Assembly (NCBI RefSeq): GCF_001563265.1
Contig: NZ_CP005083.1
Location: 2,235,001-2,299,000, forward strand
Direction: 5' to 3'
DNA from: Sphingobium sp. TKS
GTDB taxonomy: Bacteria > Pseudomonadota > Alphaproteobacteria > Sphingomonadales > Sphingomonadaceae
Length of the DNA stretch: 64,000 bases
The position numbers and the translations under genes were made by a program. The first letter of the stretch is position 1. The number at the start of each line of letters is the position of its first letter. Shown piece by piece: positions 1-9,992 of the stretch. The notes below the pieces were generated by a model that saw only the letters and a list, made by a program, of their open reading frames with translations, was not told the origin of the DNA and did not search any database.

Positions 1-2
1 CC

Positions 3-383
3 ATGATCCGCAACCATGATCAGGTGTCCATTGCGGTGACCGCAGATGGCAGCAGCGTAAGCGCGGACATCTCGGTGAGCCTCGGCCTCATCGTCACCGA
101 GCTGGTAATCAACGCGCTCAAGCGTGCCTTTCCAGGCGACCACAGCGGCAAGATCCTCGTCGACTATCACTCGCACGAGGCCGAGTGGAAGCTATCGGTC
201 AGCGACGATGGCGTCGGAACACCCGAGACAATGGCGAGTGCCAAACCAGGTCTCGGTACGAGCATTGTCGAGGCTCTGGCAAATCAGCTTGATGCGACCG
301 TTCAGACCGAGGCCGGATATCCGGGCACGACAATCTCGATCGCCCATACTGCCTCCGGGATTCCGGCCCGCGAACCTTTATGA
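3..383 (+). CDS. C-terminal part of a sensor histidine kinase (HisKA_2-type ATPase), cut by the window edge
   Basis: This is the ATP-binding end of a histidine kinase, which phosphorylates itself and passes the phosphate to a response regulator. The N-box (ELVINALKRAFP), the G1 box (DDGVG) and the G2 box (GLGTSIVEALANQL) appear in the order and spacing of HisKA_2/HWE-like kinases common in alphaproteobacteria. Only about 126 residues are visible. The phosphoacceptor and sensor domains must lie to the left, so the ATG at 3 is probably internal. The signal it senses cannot be told from this part. Confidence 0.85.
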   Translation: MIRNHDQVSIAVTADGSSVSADISVSLGLIVTELVINALKRAFPGDHSGKILVDYHSHEAEWKLSVSDDGVGTPETMASAKPGLGTSIVEALANQLDATVQTEAGYPGTTISIAHTASGIPAREPL

Positions 384-764
384 CGGCCCATCCTCCCCGC
401 GGCCCGATGGGCCTTGAGGGCTCGACAGGCTGAGAGAGCCGCCGTTCGCTCCAATGTCGCCGGGCTGGACATCCGCGCCAGCGGCACAGCGCAGGCTCTG
501 TTAGGCCGGAGCATGCCATAACTCGGCGCCCGCGGCTAAGACGATCACCGGCTGTTTGCGGATGAGGTCATCCCCACATGCATCTTGGGCTGACCGAAAA
601 AGGCGGACTGTGAACATTCGACCTATCGAAAGGCTTGCTATCGACGCAATTTTCGCCAACCGAATATCAAACGAATAGTTGGCGGCAGCCGGAACTGGGT
701 GCCTTCAAGGGAAACGCAGATCCGACAAGGCAATGGGTCTGGCGCCATCGGGCAGCTTCCGAGC
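384..764. other. Gene-poor stretch
   Basis: No reading frame here has convincing protein character. The short frames on both strands look like shadows with Arg/Pro-rich composition. No hairpin terminator or repeat stands out. Confidence 0.5.
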
Positions 765-1010
765 CTAACCCGCTCCGACCGAGAGAATTACCAGGTCGAC
801 AAAATCAAGCCCATGATGAGATGACATATGGTCTTGTATGATCGTATAGCCCTCGCCCTCATGATCCCGCAGCCGCCGAACAATGGTCTGGAACGACGCG
901 ACATCGCCGCCACGGTCGCTGACTGGCCGGAATGTCGCCCGCCTTTCGCCGCGCTCGGCGATGAAGTGTCCGCCGTTTTCCAGCAATTCGTCAATAAGAC
1001 CCAAGTCCAC
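765..1010 (-). CDS. Hypothetical protein, about 81 residues
   Basis: The C-terminal 80 residues look like a real small protein (IDELLENGGHF, then FRPVSDRGGD, then a conserved-looking HMSSHHGLDFVDLVI end). The frame is open up to 1166, but the upstream part is low-quality and overlaps the end of the next - strand gene. A GTG at 1010 is therefore given as a tentative start. The function is unknown. It lies downstream of, and in the same direction as, the gene at 1111-1473, so the two may be co-transcribed. Confidence 0.5.
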   Translation of the reverse strand: MDLGLIDELLENGGHFIAERGERRATFRPVSDRGGDVASFQTIVRRLRDHEGEGYTIIQDHMSSHHGLDFVDLVILSVGAG

Positions 1011-1110
1011 CCCCAGCAGATTGATCGCTCTTACCGTAGCCGGTGACTGGCCCCGGCACGTCGAATGCGGCGACGCACCTCGCTTCCGGTTTGCGCTCCA
1101 GGCGCCGGAA

Positions 1111-1473
1111 TCAGCTGTCGATCCGGGCGATGATCTTCTCGGCATAGCGATCGTCGCCGGCATCATAGTCCTGAAAAGGAAAGAACGGCTCCGAAGTAAT
1201 AACCGGACCCTTCAGACTCGAGAACTTCAACATGTCCAGCTTAGGTTCGGCCGGCCTTTCACCATTTCTTTCGATCACGACAGCGTCCACGAACCGCTCG
1301 CCCCCGCGCGTGAACACGACATGCGGAGCAAGGATCATCAGGCCGCGATTGTGGGTCACGCGCACGCAAAGGTGATTTGCGATCGCATGCGCAAATACAT
1401 TTTCATCCGGATCATTTTCGGCCGGCTCGTCATCTTGCAAGCACAGGGACAGGATTCGTCGATTCTCGCTCAT
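1111..1473 (-). CDS. Hypothetical protein, 120 residues
   Basis: A compact acidic protein with no family I can name. It starts MSENRRILSLC and has a hydrophobic middle (LCVRVTHNRGLMILAPHVVF) that looks like beta strands, followed by a region rich in Phe and Asp. No signal peptide or membrane segment is visible. The frame is free of the Arg/Pro bias that marks shadow frames in this DNA, which supports it being real. Confidence 0.55.
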   Translation of the reverse strand: MSENRRILSLCLQDDEPAENDPDENVFAHAIANHLCVRVTHNRGLMILAPHVVFTRGGERFVDAVVIERNGERPAEPKLDMLKFSSLKGPVITSEPFFPFQDYDAGDDRYAEKIIARIDS

Positions 1474-1637
1474 GCCTTGTGGCTATCTCGCACATCGGCT
1501 CCTCGCAATCGAGAATAAGACGTAGAATAGGAGCAAAATCCACGCACAGCCCTCCGGGACGGCCGGTGTCGATCAGATGGAAGAGGAGAGCCGGGCAGGC
1601 TGATCACACTGAACGATCGCGATCCGGAGATCCCTAC

Positions 1638-1892
1638 ATGGACGAGAAACCCATGTCCGACAAATGCTTCGCCGGTGCCTTCAACATCGCCCTTGCGACG
1701 CTTGGCAGTGCGGCCGCGATCGAAATCAAGAAGCTGACCAGAAGCCGCGACGTCGTTGACCTTCCCGATGACGATGGAGAGTTTGCCGCGCTATTCACCG
1801 CCACGGCTTCACCCCAGGGTCGTCGCGCCGCCTACCGCCTCTGCACGCAGGTTGATCGGCGCGGTAGGCAAAGACTCGATGACCGCCCGTGA
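1638..1892 (+). pseudogene. Decayed copy of the 98-residue conserved family also present at 34630
   Basis: The first 65 residues align with the intact protein at 34630-34926: KPM.DK.F..AFN at the start, then LPDDDGEFAALF against LLDDEGQFVTLL, then TASPQGRRAAYRL against TATPEVTAAAYRL. After AAYRL this copy reads out of frame. The end motif of the family (HLIGAAGKD) survives as RLIGAVGKD in the next frame, from about 1851. This means an internal deletion of roughly 60 bases plus a frame change. The leader is also shared: both copies have GCGATCGCG and a CGGAGAT motif just before the ATG. It is probably an inactive relic of an older duplication. Confidence 0.7.
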
Positions 1893-1932
1893 GCGACCCG
1901 ACCCTCGGCCGCTCCGCCGAAGGCCAGAACCC

Positions 1933-2709
1933 CTATTCTGCAGGCTGCGGCGAGGCTGCCGCTGCGTCGGTATCGCCGGCATTCACCGGCGTCTCAGCGG
2001 CCGCGCCGCGACTCCGCCGCGTTCCTGCCTTCTTGCCCGCCGGCGTCTCGCCTTCCCGGCCAAGTTTGGCCTTCACCGTCGCAAGTTTTCCGGGCCGCGT
2101 CTTTCGTGCTTTCGTCGCGCTTGCGGAGGTGTCGGCCGCGGCTTCGCCCGTCGGCGGAACGGCTGCCACGGCCGCGGGCGCGGTCTTTGCTTTTCGTATT
2201 CGGCTCGGCTGTTCTGCGCGCGCTCTCGGAGCCGACACAGGGCCGGCCGGCGCCTCCGCTTCCACGGGCGCCTCCGCCTCTCTGGGCGCCGCCGACTCCG
2301 TAGGCGCCGCTGCCTTTTTGCGTCCGAGGCCGAGACGCTGCGCAACCTCACGCCGCTGTTGCGAATAGCCCGGCGCGACCATCGGATAATCCTTGGCAAG
2401 CCCGAAGCGGACCTTGTACTCGTTCGGCGTCAGCCCGTGCGACGAAAGATGCCGCTTGAGGCTCCTATAAGGTTTGCCGTCGATCAAGCTCACAATATGG
2501 TCGGGCGATGCCAGGCTTTTGCGCACCGAAACGGCTGGGGCGTACTCCGGCTCGGACGGCGGCGCGGGAACGGCTTCCCCTCCCAGCGCGGCTCGCGTCG
2601 TCCGAATCAGCTCGGCGAGCTCAGAACTCGGCACGGTGTTGTTCGACACATAGGCGCTCAGGAGCTCCACGGTCAGATTAGTGAGATCGGGCTTCTCTGC
2701 CTCGGCCAT
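1933..2709 (-). CDS. mucR: MucR/Ros-type transcriptional regulator with a long basic tail
   Basis: MucR/Ros proteins bind AT-rich DNA and control surface polysaccharide, cell-cycle and transferred genes in alphaproteobacteria. The N-terminus (LTVELLSAYVSNN) and the core (SLKRHLSSHGLTPNEYK, then KDYPMVAPGYSQQRR) are typical. The usual first zinc-ligand Cys is Ser74 here, while His87 and His91 remain, as in MucR relatives reported to work without zinc. After residue 140 comes a tail of about 120 residues rich in Ala, Pro, Lys and Arg, like histone H1, which is longer than usual. The start at 2709 is chosen because GGAG lies seven bases upstream and the family begins just before this point. Confidence 0.9.
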   Translation of the reverse strand: MAEAEKPDLTNLTVELLSAYVSNNTVPSSELAELIRTTRAALGGEAVPAPPSEPEYAPAVSVRKSLASPDHIVSLIDGKPYRSLKRHLSSHGLTPNEYKVRFGLAKDYPMVAPGYSQQRREVAQRLGLGRKKAAAPTESAAPREAEAPVEAEAPAGPVSAPRARAEQPSRIRKAKTAPAAVAAVPPTGEAAADTSASATKARKTRPGKLATVKAKLGREGETPAGKKAGTRRSRGAAAETPVNAGDTDAAAASPQPAE

Positions 2710-3289
2710 GATCAGCTCCATGCATGGTGGGAACGCGAACGCCGATAAAGGCGACGGCTTTCGAACAGGCAAAGGGGACTCCTGCCGTCAGCCACCGGCG
2801 AAGTCAAAGGGAAGAGGTGAAAAAATCAGGCGACAAGGTCGCAAGCAGCGCAATCCTGGTCGCCGATCCGCGCGGCCTGTCGCGCCGTGGGCAAGATAGC
2901 GCGCGGACTCAAATTCACTATTGCGTGGTCTCATGCTGCCGAGGGGCCGAGCGATAGAAATCCGCGTCATCGCACCAATGCCCACTGCCGGTGGTCGCAT
3001 CGGCGACGAGGAGATCCTTGCATCAATTCATGCGAGCGCGGCCGGTAGAGAATGATTGCCTCCAACGAGCGCCGTGACGTTTCTCTCCATCCGGCGCGGA
3101 ATGCCGCCGGTCCAATCGCGCGCGAGACATGCCGCATCTCTGGGGGTCCGACGCGGCCGGGGCGACAACGGAACCTGTCCGTTCGAACGATAGAGCAATC
3201 CGGCCTCTTGGAATCGTCTGCCACTATCCTCAAATATTTCTGGGCAGTCGTATCCACCTCCCGAGCTAAGGCCACCACACGACACTCCG
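2710..3289. other. Gap between divergent mucR and primase genes
   Basis: About 580 bases without a credible gene. It must hold the promoters of both mucR (to the left) and the primase (to the right). I see no clear operator or repeat. Confidence 0.45.
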
Positions 3290-4924
3290 ATGCGCTTCCC
3301 GCCCGCCTTTCTCGATGAGGTTCGAGCCAGGACCAAAATCTCCGACGTCATTGGCCGCTCCGTCAAGCTGATCAGGGCGGGCAAGGAGTTCAAGGCATGC
3401 TGCCCCTTCCATAGTGAGCGGGATCCGAGTTTCACCGTCAGCGACGAAAAGGGCTTCTTCCATTGCTTTTCGTGCGGCGCGCATGGCGATGCCATTCAGT
3501 TCCTGATTGAAGCGAACGGCTTGGGATTTGTCGACGCCGTCAGGGAGCTGGCGGCCGCCGCCAAGCTCGAGCTTCCCGCCGCCGATCCCCGGGCCGCTGA
3601 ACGTTCGGCCTATCGCCAAAGGCTGTTCGACGTCCTGGCCGAGGCGAGCCGCTGGTTCGTCGCGCAGCTGGCGGGGCCGCAAGGGCATGCTGCCCGCGCG
3701 TATCTCGACGCCCGCGGCATTACGCCGGACACGCGCGAGGCATTCACCCTCGGCTACGCGCCCGCAACGGGTCAGGCTCTTCTCGAGGCATTTCAGCATC
3801 GCAAGCCTGGCTTGCTTGTCGACGCCGGGCTCGTCATCGCGCTCGCCAATCGCGCGCCCTATGATCGTTTCCGCGACCGGCTGATCTTCCCGATCCGCGA
3901 TATCCGCGGCCGCGTCATCGCCTTTGGCGGGCGCGTCCTCGACGACGAGCGCCCAAAATATATGAACTCGCCCGAAACGGCTCTGTTCGACAAGGGAAGC
4001 ACGCTTTTCAACGTCGACCGGGCCGTCGTGGGAACCAGGCGATCGGGACGGCTGCTCGTCGTTGAGGGCTATATGGATGTCATCGCGCTCGCCCAGGCTG
4101 GCATCGAGGAGACCGTCGCGCCCTTGGGTACTGCGCTCAGCGAAGCGCATATCGAACGGCTCTGGACCATCGCGGACGTTCCTTTGCTCTGCTTCGACGG
4201 GGACGCTGCCGGCCAGGGGGCCGCCGTGCGCGCGGCGCTCCGCGCGCTGCCGGGGCTCGTACCCGGCCGTTCGCTCGCATTCGCACCGCTGCCAGAGGGT
4301 CAGGATCCCGACGAGATCGTCCGCAGCGGCGGGCGCGCCGCAGTCGAGCTCCTCATCAAAGCGCAGGCTCCGCTCGCCGATCTGCTCTGGCACCATGAGT
4401 TCAACAACGCCCAGACGGCGACGCCCGAGGGCCGCGCCGGGCTCCAGCAGCGCCTGTCCGACCATGTCGCGAGCATCCGCAACGCAACTGTCGCCGATCA
4501 ATACCGCATCGAATTCACGGCGCGCTTCAATCGACAATTCCCACCGCTTGGTCCCCCTACGGAAAGCCAGGCAACTCATTCGGTCGGCGCCTCCCACTCC
4601 GGGGATATCCTCAATCGCTGCATCCTCGCGGGTCTCGTCCGCTATCCAGAACTCGTGCCCGACCACCTTGCCGCCATCAAGGCACTCCCGCTGGGCGATG
4701 ATTCCCTTCGACGTATTCGGGATATCCTCACCGAAAAAGGCCAGGCCGGCCATGACCTTGCGGGCGGCATCACACGGGCGGGGCTCGGCGATGCCGTCGT
4801 CGCGTTGATGCACGCGGCGAGCCTGCCTTTCTCCTTCCTCCGCAAACCACCCTCGGAGCGAGGACGAGCCGACCTCGCAGCCGCGATTAACGCCCTCGAG
4901 CGAGAATTCTCGCGCTTCAGCTGA
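3290..4924 (+). CDS. dnaG: DnaG-like DNA primase, element-borne
   Basis: Primases lay down the RNA primers for DNA replication. The CHC2 zinc finger is complete (Cys38, His41, Cys59, Cys62), followed by the RNA polymerase domain and a Toprim domain with VVEGYMDVIA (about residue 257) and the metal-binding CFDGDAAG (about 300). At 544 residues it is shorter than a chromosomal DnaG (about 600-650). The C-terminal helicase-binding part is divergent, which fits a plasmid or integrative-element copy. A second, smaller CHC2/Toprim protein lies at 10791. Confidence 0.9.
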   Translation: MRFPPAFLDEVRARTKISDVIGRSVKLIRAGKEFKACCPFHSERDPSFTVSDEKGFFHCFSCGAHGDAIQFLIEANGLGFVDAVRELAAAAKLELPAADPRAAERSAYRQRLFDVLAEASRWFVAQLAGPQGHAARAYLDARGITPDTREAFTLGYAPATGQALLEAFQHRKPGLLVDAGLVIALANRAPYDRFRDRLIFPIRDIRGRVIAFGGRVLDDERPKYMNSPETALFDKGSTLFNVDRAVVGTRRSGRLLVVEGYMDVIALAQAGIEETVAPLGTALSEAHIERLWTIADVPLLCFDGDAAGQGAAVRAALRALPGLVPGRSLAFAPLPEGQDPDEIVRSGGRAAVELLIKAQAPLADLLWHHEFNNAQTATPEGRAGLQQRLSDHVASIRNATVADQYRIEFTARFNRQFPPLGPPTESQATHSVGASHSGDILNRCILAGLVRYPELVPDHLAAIKALPLGDDSLRRIRDILTEKGQAGHDLAGGITRAGLGDAVVALMHAASLPFSFLRKPPSERGRADLAAAINALEREFSRFS

Positions 4925-5185
4925 ATCCCCGCCCGTCGATCCGGTTTGCCGGTGGTGGACGTTACCCCTCCCGGCAATCGCCTCGTGGGGGACGAACATT
5001 CGCCGAGCTATGAAGCGCCGGTCGCGGCAGCAGACGTCGCCCCCGGTGCCTCGCCGCGGACCATCCCAATGCCCGAGACAATCGCGGACCATAAGGCCAG
5101 GCTGCGATCGATCCTACTCAATGCGCGCTGGCATTCCTGGCCGAAATCCAAAGGTCCCCGATGCCGAGTATCGCGCTCGCCGTCG

Positions 5186-7576
5186 TCAGTCCGACCAGGT
5201 CCAGTCCCTGATCTCCGGCAGATCGTCGAAATGCTCGCGGATGTAGGCCTCATGCTCCGCGAGCAGAGCGTTGCAGCGTTCGATCAGGTCGCTGTTCGCG
5301 GTCAGCGCACCCGATACGTAGCGCAGCGCGTCAAGGCAGAGATGCAGGCGGCTCATCTCGTTGAGGACCACCATGTCGAACGGGGTGGTCGTCGTTCCTT
5401 CCTCCATGTAACCACGCACGTGGAACCGCTCATGCGCCGACCGGCCATGCAGCAAATCGTGGACGACGCCCGGATAGCCGTGAAAAGCGAACACCACCGG
5501 CACGTTGGCTGTGAAAATCTCCACGAAGTCGGCATCGCTCATGCCGTGCGGATGCCGATCAGCGGGGGCCAGCCGCATGAGATCGACGATGTTGACCACG
5601 CGAACCTTGAGGTCGGGGGCATGCCGTCTCAGCATCCAGGCAGCGGCGATCGTCTCTTGCGTAGGCACGTCGCCGGCGCAGGCGAGCACGATGTCCGGCG
5701 CCTCGGGCTGATTGCTGTACATGTCCCACACACCCGCACCGCTCGCGCAATGCGCCTCGGCCTCCGCCATCGTCAGCCATTGCAGTTGCGGCTGCTTGTC
5801 GATGACGATCAGGTTCAGATAATTGCGGCTCCGGAGACAGTGGTCGGCGACCGAGAGCAGGCAATTGGCGTCCGGCGGCAGGTAGACACGGGCGACAACC
5901 GGCTTGCGATGAATGATCGTATCGATGAAGCCCGGCCCCTGGTGGCTGAAGCCGTTATGGTCGTTGCGCCAGCAGGTCGACGTCAGCAGATAGTTGAGCG
6001 AGGGTATGTCGGCGCGCCAAGGCACCCGGCGGGCATGCTCGATCCATTTGGAATGCTGCATCGCCATCGAATCGATGATCATGGCGAAGGCTTCGTAGGT
6101 CGCGAACAGGCCGTGGCGGCCGGTGAGCGTGTAACCTTCGAGCCAGCCGTGGCAGCAATGCTCGCTCAGCACCTCCATCACTCGGCCGCCGTGCGAGATA
6201 TGGTCGTCGCCCGGTTCGATCTCGCTCACGAGACAGCGATCCGAGGCGTCGAACACCGCACCCAGCCGGTTCGAATTTGTCTCGTCCGGACAGAAAAGGC
6301 GGAAATTGTCGGGATTGTCGCGATAGAGGTCGCGCAGATATTGGCCGAGAACGGCGGTGGAGCCGATCCGCTCCGCAGCGCGCCGCTCGAACCGGACCTG
6401 GTATACCGTATAAACAGGAAGCTTGAGCGGCTTCGTCAGCAAGCCGCCATTGGCCTGCGGGTTGGACCCCATTCGACGGTCGCCCTCCGGCGCCAGCGCG
6501 GCGATCTCGGGCTGGAGCCGTCCGTCAGCATCGAACAGCTCTTCCGGGTGATAGCTGCGCAGCCAGTCTTCCAGGATGCGCAGATGCTCGGGGTTGGTCC
6601 TGACCTCCGAGACCGGCACCTGGTGGGCGCGGAACGTACCCTCGATCTGCACGCCGTCGACGATCTTCGGGCCGGTCCAACCTTTTGGCGTGCGCAGCAC
6701 GATCAGCGGCCAGACCGGGCGATCTCCGAGGCCGTTCGCACGCGCTTCCTTCTGGATATCCCTGATCCCGAGGACCGCGGCCTCCAGCACGGCCGCGAAC
6801 TGCTGATGGACGACCATCGGGTCGTCGCCCTCGACGAAGACCGGCGCATAGCCCTGACCTTCGAAGAATTTGGCCAGGTCGGCATCGCTGTGTCGGGCCC
6901 AGACGGTCGGGCCCGAAATCTTGTAGCCGTTGAGATGGAGGATCGGCAGCACCGCGCCGTCACGCGTCGGGTTGAGAAAGTCGATGCTTTTCCAGCTTCC
7001 GGCGAGCGGCCCGGTCTCGGCCTCGCCATCGCCGACCACCGCCGTCACCAGCAGGTCGGGATTGTCCATCACCGCCCCGAAGGCATGAAGCAGCACATAG
7101 CCAAGTTCGCCGCCCTCGTGGATCGAGCCGGGGGTCGGCACGCTGACGTGGCTCGGGACGCCGCCCGGGGTCGAGAACTGGCGGAACAGGCGCAGCATGC
7201 CCGCCCCGTCGCGTGTAATCTCGGGATAGAAATCGCTATAGCTGCCCTCCAGCCAGACATTGGCGATCAGCGCCGGGCCACCGTGGCCGGGACCGGCCAT
7301 GTAGATGGTGTCGAGATCATATTTGCGGATCAGCCGGTTCATGTGGACGTAGACCAGGTTGAGTCCTGGCGACGTACCCCAATGGCCGAGCAGCCGCGGT
7401 TTGATATGCTCGATCTTCAGGGCCTCCCGAAGCAGAGGATTGGCCGACAGATAGATCTGCCCCACATTGAGATAGTTGGCGGCCCGCCACCAAGCGTCCA
7501 TCCGTTTCAACTCGTCGGCATCGAGCGGGGCGGCCGGATCGAACGAGCCATGGCGGACATCTGTGTCGTGGGTCAT
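5186..7576 (-). CDS. xfp: Xylulose-5-phosphate/fructose-6-phosphate phosphoketolase
   Basis: This thiamine-diphosphate enzyme splits xylulose-5-P or fructose-6-P with phosphate to give acetyl-phosphate plus a C3 or C4 sugar phosphate. The 796-residue length and motifs match the family along its full length: [11 protein letters not shown] near the start, [10 protein letters not shown], the substrate/cofactor loop AGPGHGGPA, the diphosphate-binding [14 protein letters not shown], and [10 protein letters not shown] in the second half. GGGAG precedes the ATG at 7576. It is followed on the same strand by two flavodoxin-fold reductases, with a gap of about 780 bases upstream. No acetate kinase gene is beside it. 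Confidence 0.95.
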   Translation of the reverse strand: MTHDTDVRHGSFDPAAPLDADELKRMDAWWRAANYLNVGQIYLSANPLLREALKIEHIKPRLLGHWGTSPGLNLVYVHMNRLIRKYDLDTIYMAGPGHGGPALIANVWLEGSYSDFYPEITRDGAGMLRLFRQFSTPGGVPSHVSVPTPGSIHEGGELGYVLLHAFGAVMDNPDLLVTAVVGDGEAETGPLAGSWKSIDFLNPTRDGAVLPILHLNGYKISGPTVWARHSDADLAKFFEGQGYAPVFVEGDDPMVVHQQFAAVLEAAVLGIRDIQKEARANGLGDRPVWPLIVLRTPKGWTGPKIVDGVQIEGTFRAHQVPVSEVRTNPEHLRILEDWLRSYHPEELFDADGRLQPEIAALAPEGDRRMGSNPQANGGLLTKPLKLPVYTVYQVRFERRAAERIGSTAVLGQYLRDLYRDNPDNFRLFCPDETNSNRLGAVFDASDRCLVSEIEPGDDHISHGGRVMEVLSEHCCHGWLEGYTLTGRHGLFATYEAFAMIIDSMAMQHSKWIEHARRVPWRADIPSLNYLLTSTCWRNDHNGFSHQGPGFIDTIIHRKPVVARVYLPPDANCLLSVADHCLRSRNYLNLIVIDKQPQLQWLTMAEAEAHCASGAGVWDMYSNQPEAPDIVLACAGDVPTQETIAAAWMLRRHAPDLKVRVVNIVDLMRLAPADRHPHGMSDADFVEIFTANVPVVFAFHGYPGVVHDLLHGRSAHERFHVRGYMEEGTTTTPFDMVVLNEMSRLHLCLDALRYVSGALTANSDLIERCNALLAEHEAYIREHFDDLPEIRDWTWSD

Positions 7577-7680
7577 CGGGGCTCCCGTTAAAATCGTTTC
7601 AAAGCGGCGCGCGTGGGCGCTCGCGACCGCGACATCCTTATCGGATAGCCAACGCGTGCAACCGCGGAACGTCTCGGCGG

Positions 7681-8352
7681 TCAGCTACGATCCGAGACGG
7701 ATAACGATGCCGATGCGGCGTGCCGTTCCGCCGCGAGCATGGCGCACACCTTTCTGGCGCGCTCATGAACTTCATAGAGAGACTGATCGACAAACCCTTT
7801 GTCGAGACCTTCAACGACACCGCCGAGGTGGAGATGCTCGCACGATTTCATGCCGAAGGCATGGAGGAGATACTTACCGATCAAGTTGCGCAGCGATTCG
7901 ACTTGGCCCTGCTCGTCGAGCCAGACCTCGCGCGTTCCCGAGCTGGTAATGCTCAGCATGTGCCGTCCGCTAAGCACGCTTTCCCCGGCGCGATCCTGAA
8001 TCTCATTCACAGTGATCCCCGCGCCCAGCACCCGGTCGATATAGCCCGTCAACATCGCCGGCGGCATCGCAAACCAGATCGGATAGACCAGTGTGTAGAT
8101 GTCGGCTTCGGCGATCGCGGCGAGTTCGGCCTGCACATCCGGTGAAAGCGCGATCGCTTGCGCATGGGGTCGCTCATCCGCTTTCAGCGCCGGATCGAAG
8201 CCGATCGCGTAGAGATCGCGAACGATCGCCTCCTGTCCGCAGGAGCGGACGGTTTCGCAATAGGTCCGAACGACGCTGGCGTTGAAGCTGTTCGGATCGG
8301 GATGCGCAAGGACCACCACGTGACGCGGGTGGGCGGTGGATTGATCAGACAT
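7681..8352 (-). CDS. NAD(P)H-quinone reductase-like flavoprotein (flavodoxin_2 fold)
   Basis: The family transfers hydride from NAD(P)H to quinones or related electrophiles through FMN or FAD. The N-terminal strand and cofactor loop ([16 protein letters not shown]) and the middle motif ([22 protein letters not shown]) are typical of MdaB/KefF/NQO-type proteins. The start at 8352 has AAAGGAG upstream. It shares more than half its residues, by eye, with the neighbour at 8412-9071 and lies 59 bases downstream of it, so this is a tandem duplication probably read as one unit. Confidence 0.88.
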   Translation of the reverse strand: MSDQSTAHPRHVVVLAHPDPNSFNASVVRTYCETVRSCGQEAIVRDLYAIGFDPALKADERPHAQAIALSPDVQAELAAIAEADIYTLVYPIWFAMPPAMLTGYIDRVLGAGITVNEIQDRAGESVLSGRHMLSITSSGTREVWLDEQGQVESLRNLIGKYLLHAFGMKSCEHLHLGGVVEGLDKGFVDQSLYEVHERARKVCAMLAAERHAASASLSVSDRS

Positions 8353-8411
8353 CGGTTTCTCCTTTCCCGGTTCGGCAACCCGACTTCTCGCCGGGTCAGC
8401 GGCCAGGATCA

Positions 8412-9071
8412 TCACGTCGCAGTTTCGCCAAGAGCCGCGCGTTCGGCTGCGACGGCCGCGCAGATGCTGCGGGCGCGCTCGTCGACGACCCCGATATTCT
8501 GGTCGACATAGTCCTGCTCCAGGCCCTCGACCGTCTCGCCGAAATGAAGATCCTGGTAGTCCGTCATCGCGAAGGCATGCAGCAGATAGCGGCCAAGCAC
8601 GTTGCGCAGGGATTCCATCTGGTCCTGCTGGTTGAGCCAGCGCTTGCTCGCCCCCGACGACGTGATGCTGACGAGCCGACGGCCTTTCATCAGGGTCAGA
8701 GCGGCGCGATGCTGGACGTCCTGCGGCGTCACCCCCGCTCCGAGCACCCGATCGATGTAACCCTTCATCATCGCGGGCGGCATGCCGAACCAGATCGGAT
8801 AGACGAGAACGAAGACATCGCTGCCCCTGATCGCATCGTGCTCGGCCTCGACGTCATGGGAGAGGCTGAATCCCGGTCTGCCGGGACGCTCGTGATCCTT
8901 GAGGACGGGATCGAAGCCCATGGCGTAAAGATCGCGCACGATGGCTTCCTGCCCGCAGGCGCGCACGGCCTCGCAATAGGCATCAGCCACAAGGCCGTTG
9001 AAGCTGCCCGCAATCGGATGAGCGAGGATGACGACATGGCGCGGCTTATAGAAGGCGGGCTGCCTGGACAT
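8412..9071 (-). CDS. NAD(P)H-quinone reductase-like flavoprotein, tandem paralogue
   Basis: Same fold and motifs as the downstream copy: [30 protein letters not shown] and LVYPIWFGMPPAMMKGYIDRVL. A strong ribosome site (AAAAGGAG) stands before the ATG at 9071, which is preferred to the longer frame starting at 9095. Together with the phosphoketolase it forms a small metabolic or redox island of three - strand genes. Confidence 0.88.
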   Translation of the reverse strand: MSRQPAFYKPRHVVILAHPIAGSFNGLVADAYCEAVRACGQEAIVRDLYAMGFDPVLKDHERPGRPGFSLSHDVEAEHDAIRGSDVFVLVYPIWFGMPPAMMKGYIDRVLGAGVTPQDVQHRAALTLMKGRRLVSITSSGASKRWLNQQDQMESLRNVLGRYLLHAFAMTDYQDLHFGETVEGLEQDYVDQNIGVVDERARSICAAVAAERAALGETAT

Positions 9072-9095
9072 TAGAATCTCCTTTTCCCTCACCAA

Positions 9096-9457
9096 GCGCG
9101 GCTTCGTCCTGCTAGCGCCTCGCTCCTCATAACACGCTTGGGGATTCTACGGAGATGGCGACGCGCAGCACCGCGGCGATGCGTACCAGCGCCATGCACC
9201 AAAGTCTGATGGACTCGCCGCTCAACGTTCGAAGCTAGCACAGGCCCTGAAACTTCCGGCTTGTCCGACTCGAGGAAGAGCTCGAGGTCGCGTCAATCGA
9301 TACGCGCCACCCTCCGCGCCAAACGGGACATCGGGCATCTGCGAAAGAGGGGGGTGGTGCAATCATTGATACACCCTGGAGTAAATCTCACTCGCTTCAG
9401 GAAGGAGCGAAGGCCGTAAGTATCGCGACCTCTCGCAGACACGACGAGTTCAAGCAA
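9096..9457. other. Gene-poor stretch upstream of the reductase pair
   Basis: No convincing frame on either strand. It should hold the promoter for the - strand reductase pair. Confidence 0.45.
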
Positions 9458-9505
9458 ATGGGTCACGAAAAGCCCGAGACCGGCTTCGGTGCCGGCTATC
9501 AGACA

Positions 9506-9812
9506 ATGTCCTTCTCCACGCCGGCGAGGCGCCTACGGGCCGATCCCAACGGGACAGTTCCAACCATCCGCGCCGCCGACCAGGAAGAAGCGATTTCCGA
9601 TATGGCGGCTGTTCGCAGCCGGCTCGACGTCCTCGTGGACGATTTCATCGTGGAAGCTGCTGGCACAGGACCCGGACATCTTTCACCTGATCGAACGCGA
9701 CGGGATACCGGCCGATCACGCAGCCTTGCTCGCCTATCTTCCCGTGACCCCGGAAGGCGCCCAGGCACTCGCCGAGGGCGCCTCCGGACAGCGGTCCAGA
9801 TGTTACCGGTGA
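9506..9812 (+). pseudogene. Frameshifted small gene of unknown function
   Basis: One frame gives a protein-like segment ending MAAVRSRLDVLVDDFIVEA. The next frame continues with LAQDPDIFHLIERDGIP and ADHAALLAYLPVTPEGAQAL. The two join naturally if one T is removed near 9661, where GAAGCTGCTGGCA would become GAAGCGCTGGCA or similar (E-A-L-A). I infer a single-base insertion that broke a gene of roughly 100 residues. The start is uncertain; the ATG at 9506 is one option. Confidence 0.45.
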
Positions 9813-9992
9813 TATGCACGCCGAACGAAGCCCCCGTCCCGAACGTGATTGGAGTCGGCCTGCCCCCTGACCCGTCCGCTGCGCCAGTCCGGTCGCAGAA
9901 AGGCCAGGATTAAAGCCAATGTCGGACCGTCCGACCGCGCACGGCCCCCACATTGCGAGCAAAAACCTACGATAGGCAGAGGAGCGGGGCGA

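Noticed and set aside
3266..5092. 608-residue - strand frame opposite the primase
   Set aside because: Shadow of the DnaG-like gene, whose zinc and Toprim motifs are unmistakable.
4946..7591. 881-residue + strand frame opposite the phosphoketolase gene
   Set aside because: It is the mirror of a clear full-length phosphoketolase. Its text is His/Arg/Val-rich with no family match, a known effect of GC-rich codon bias.
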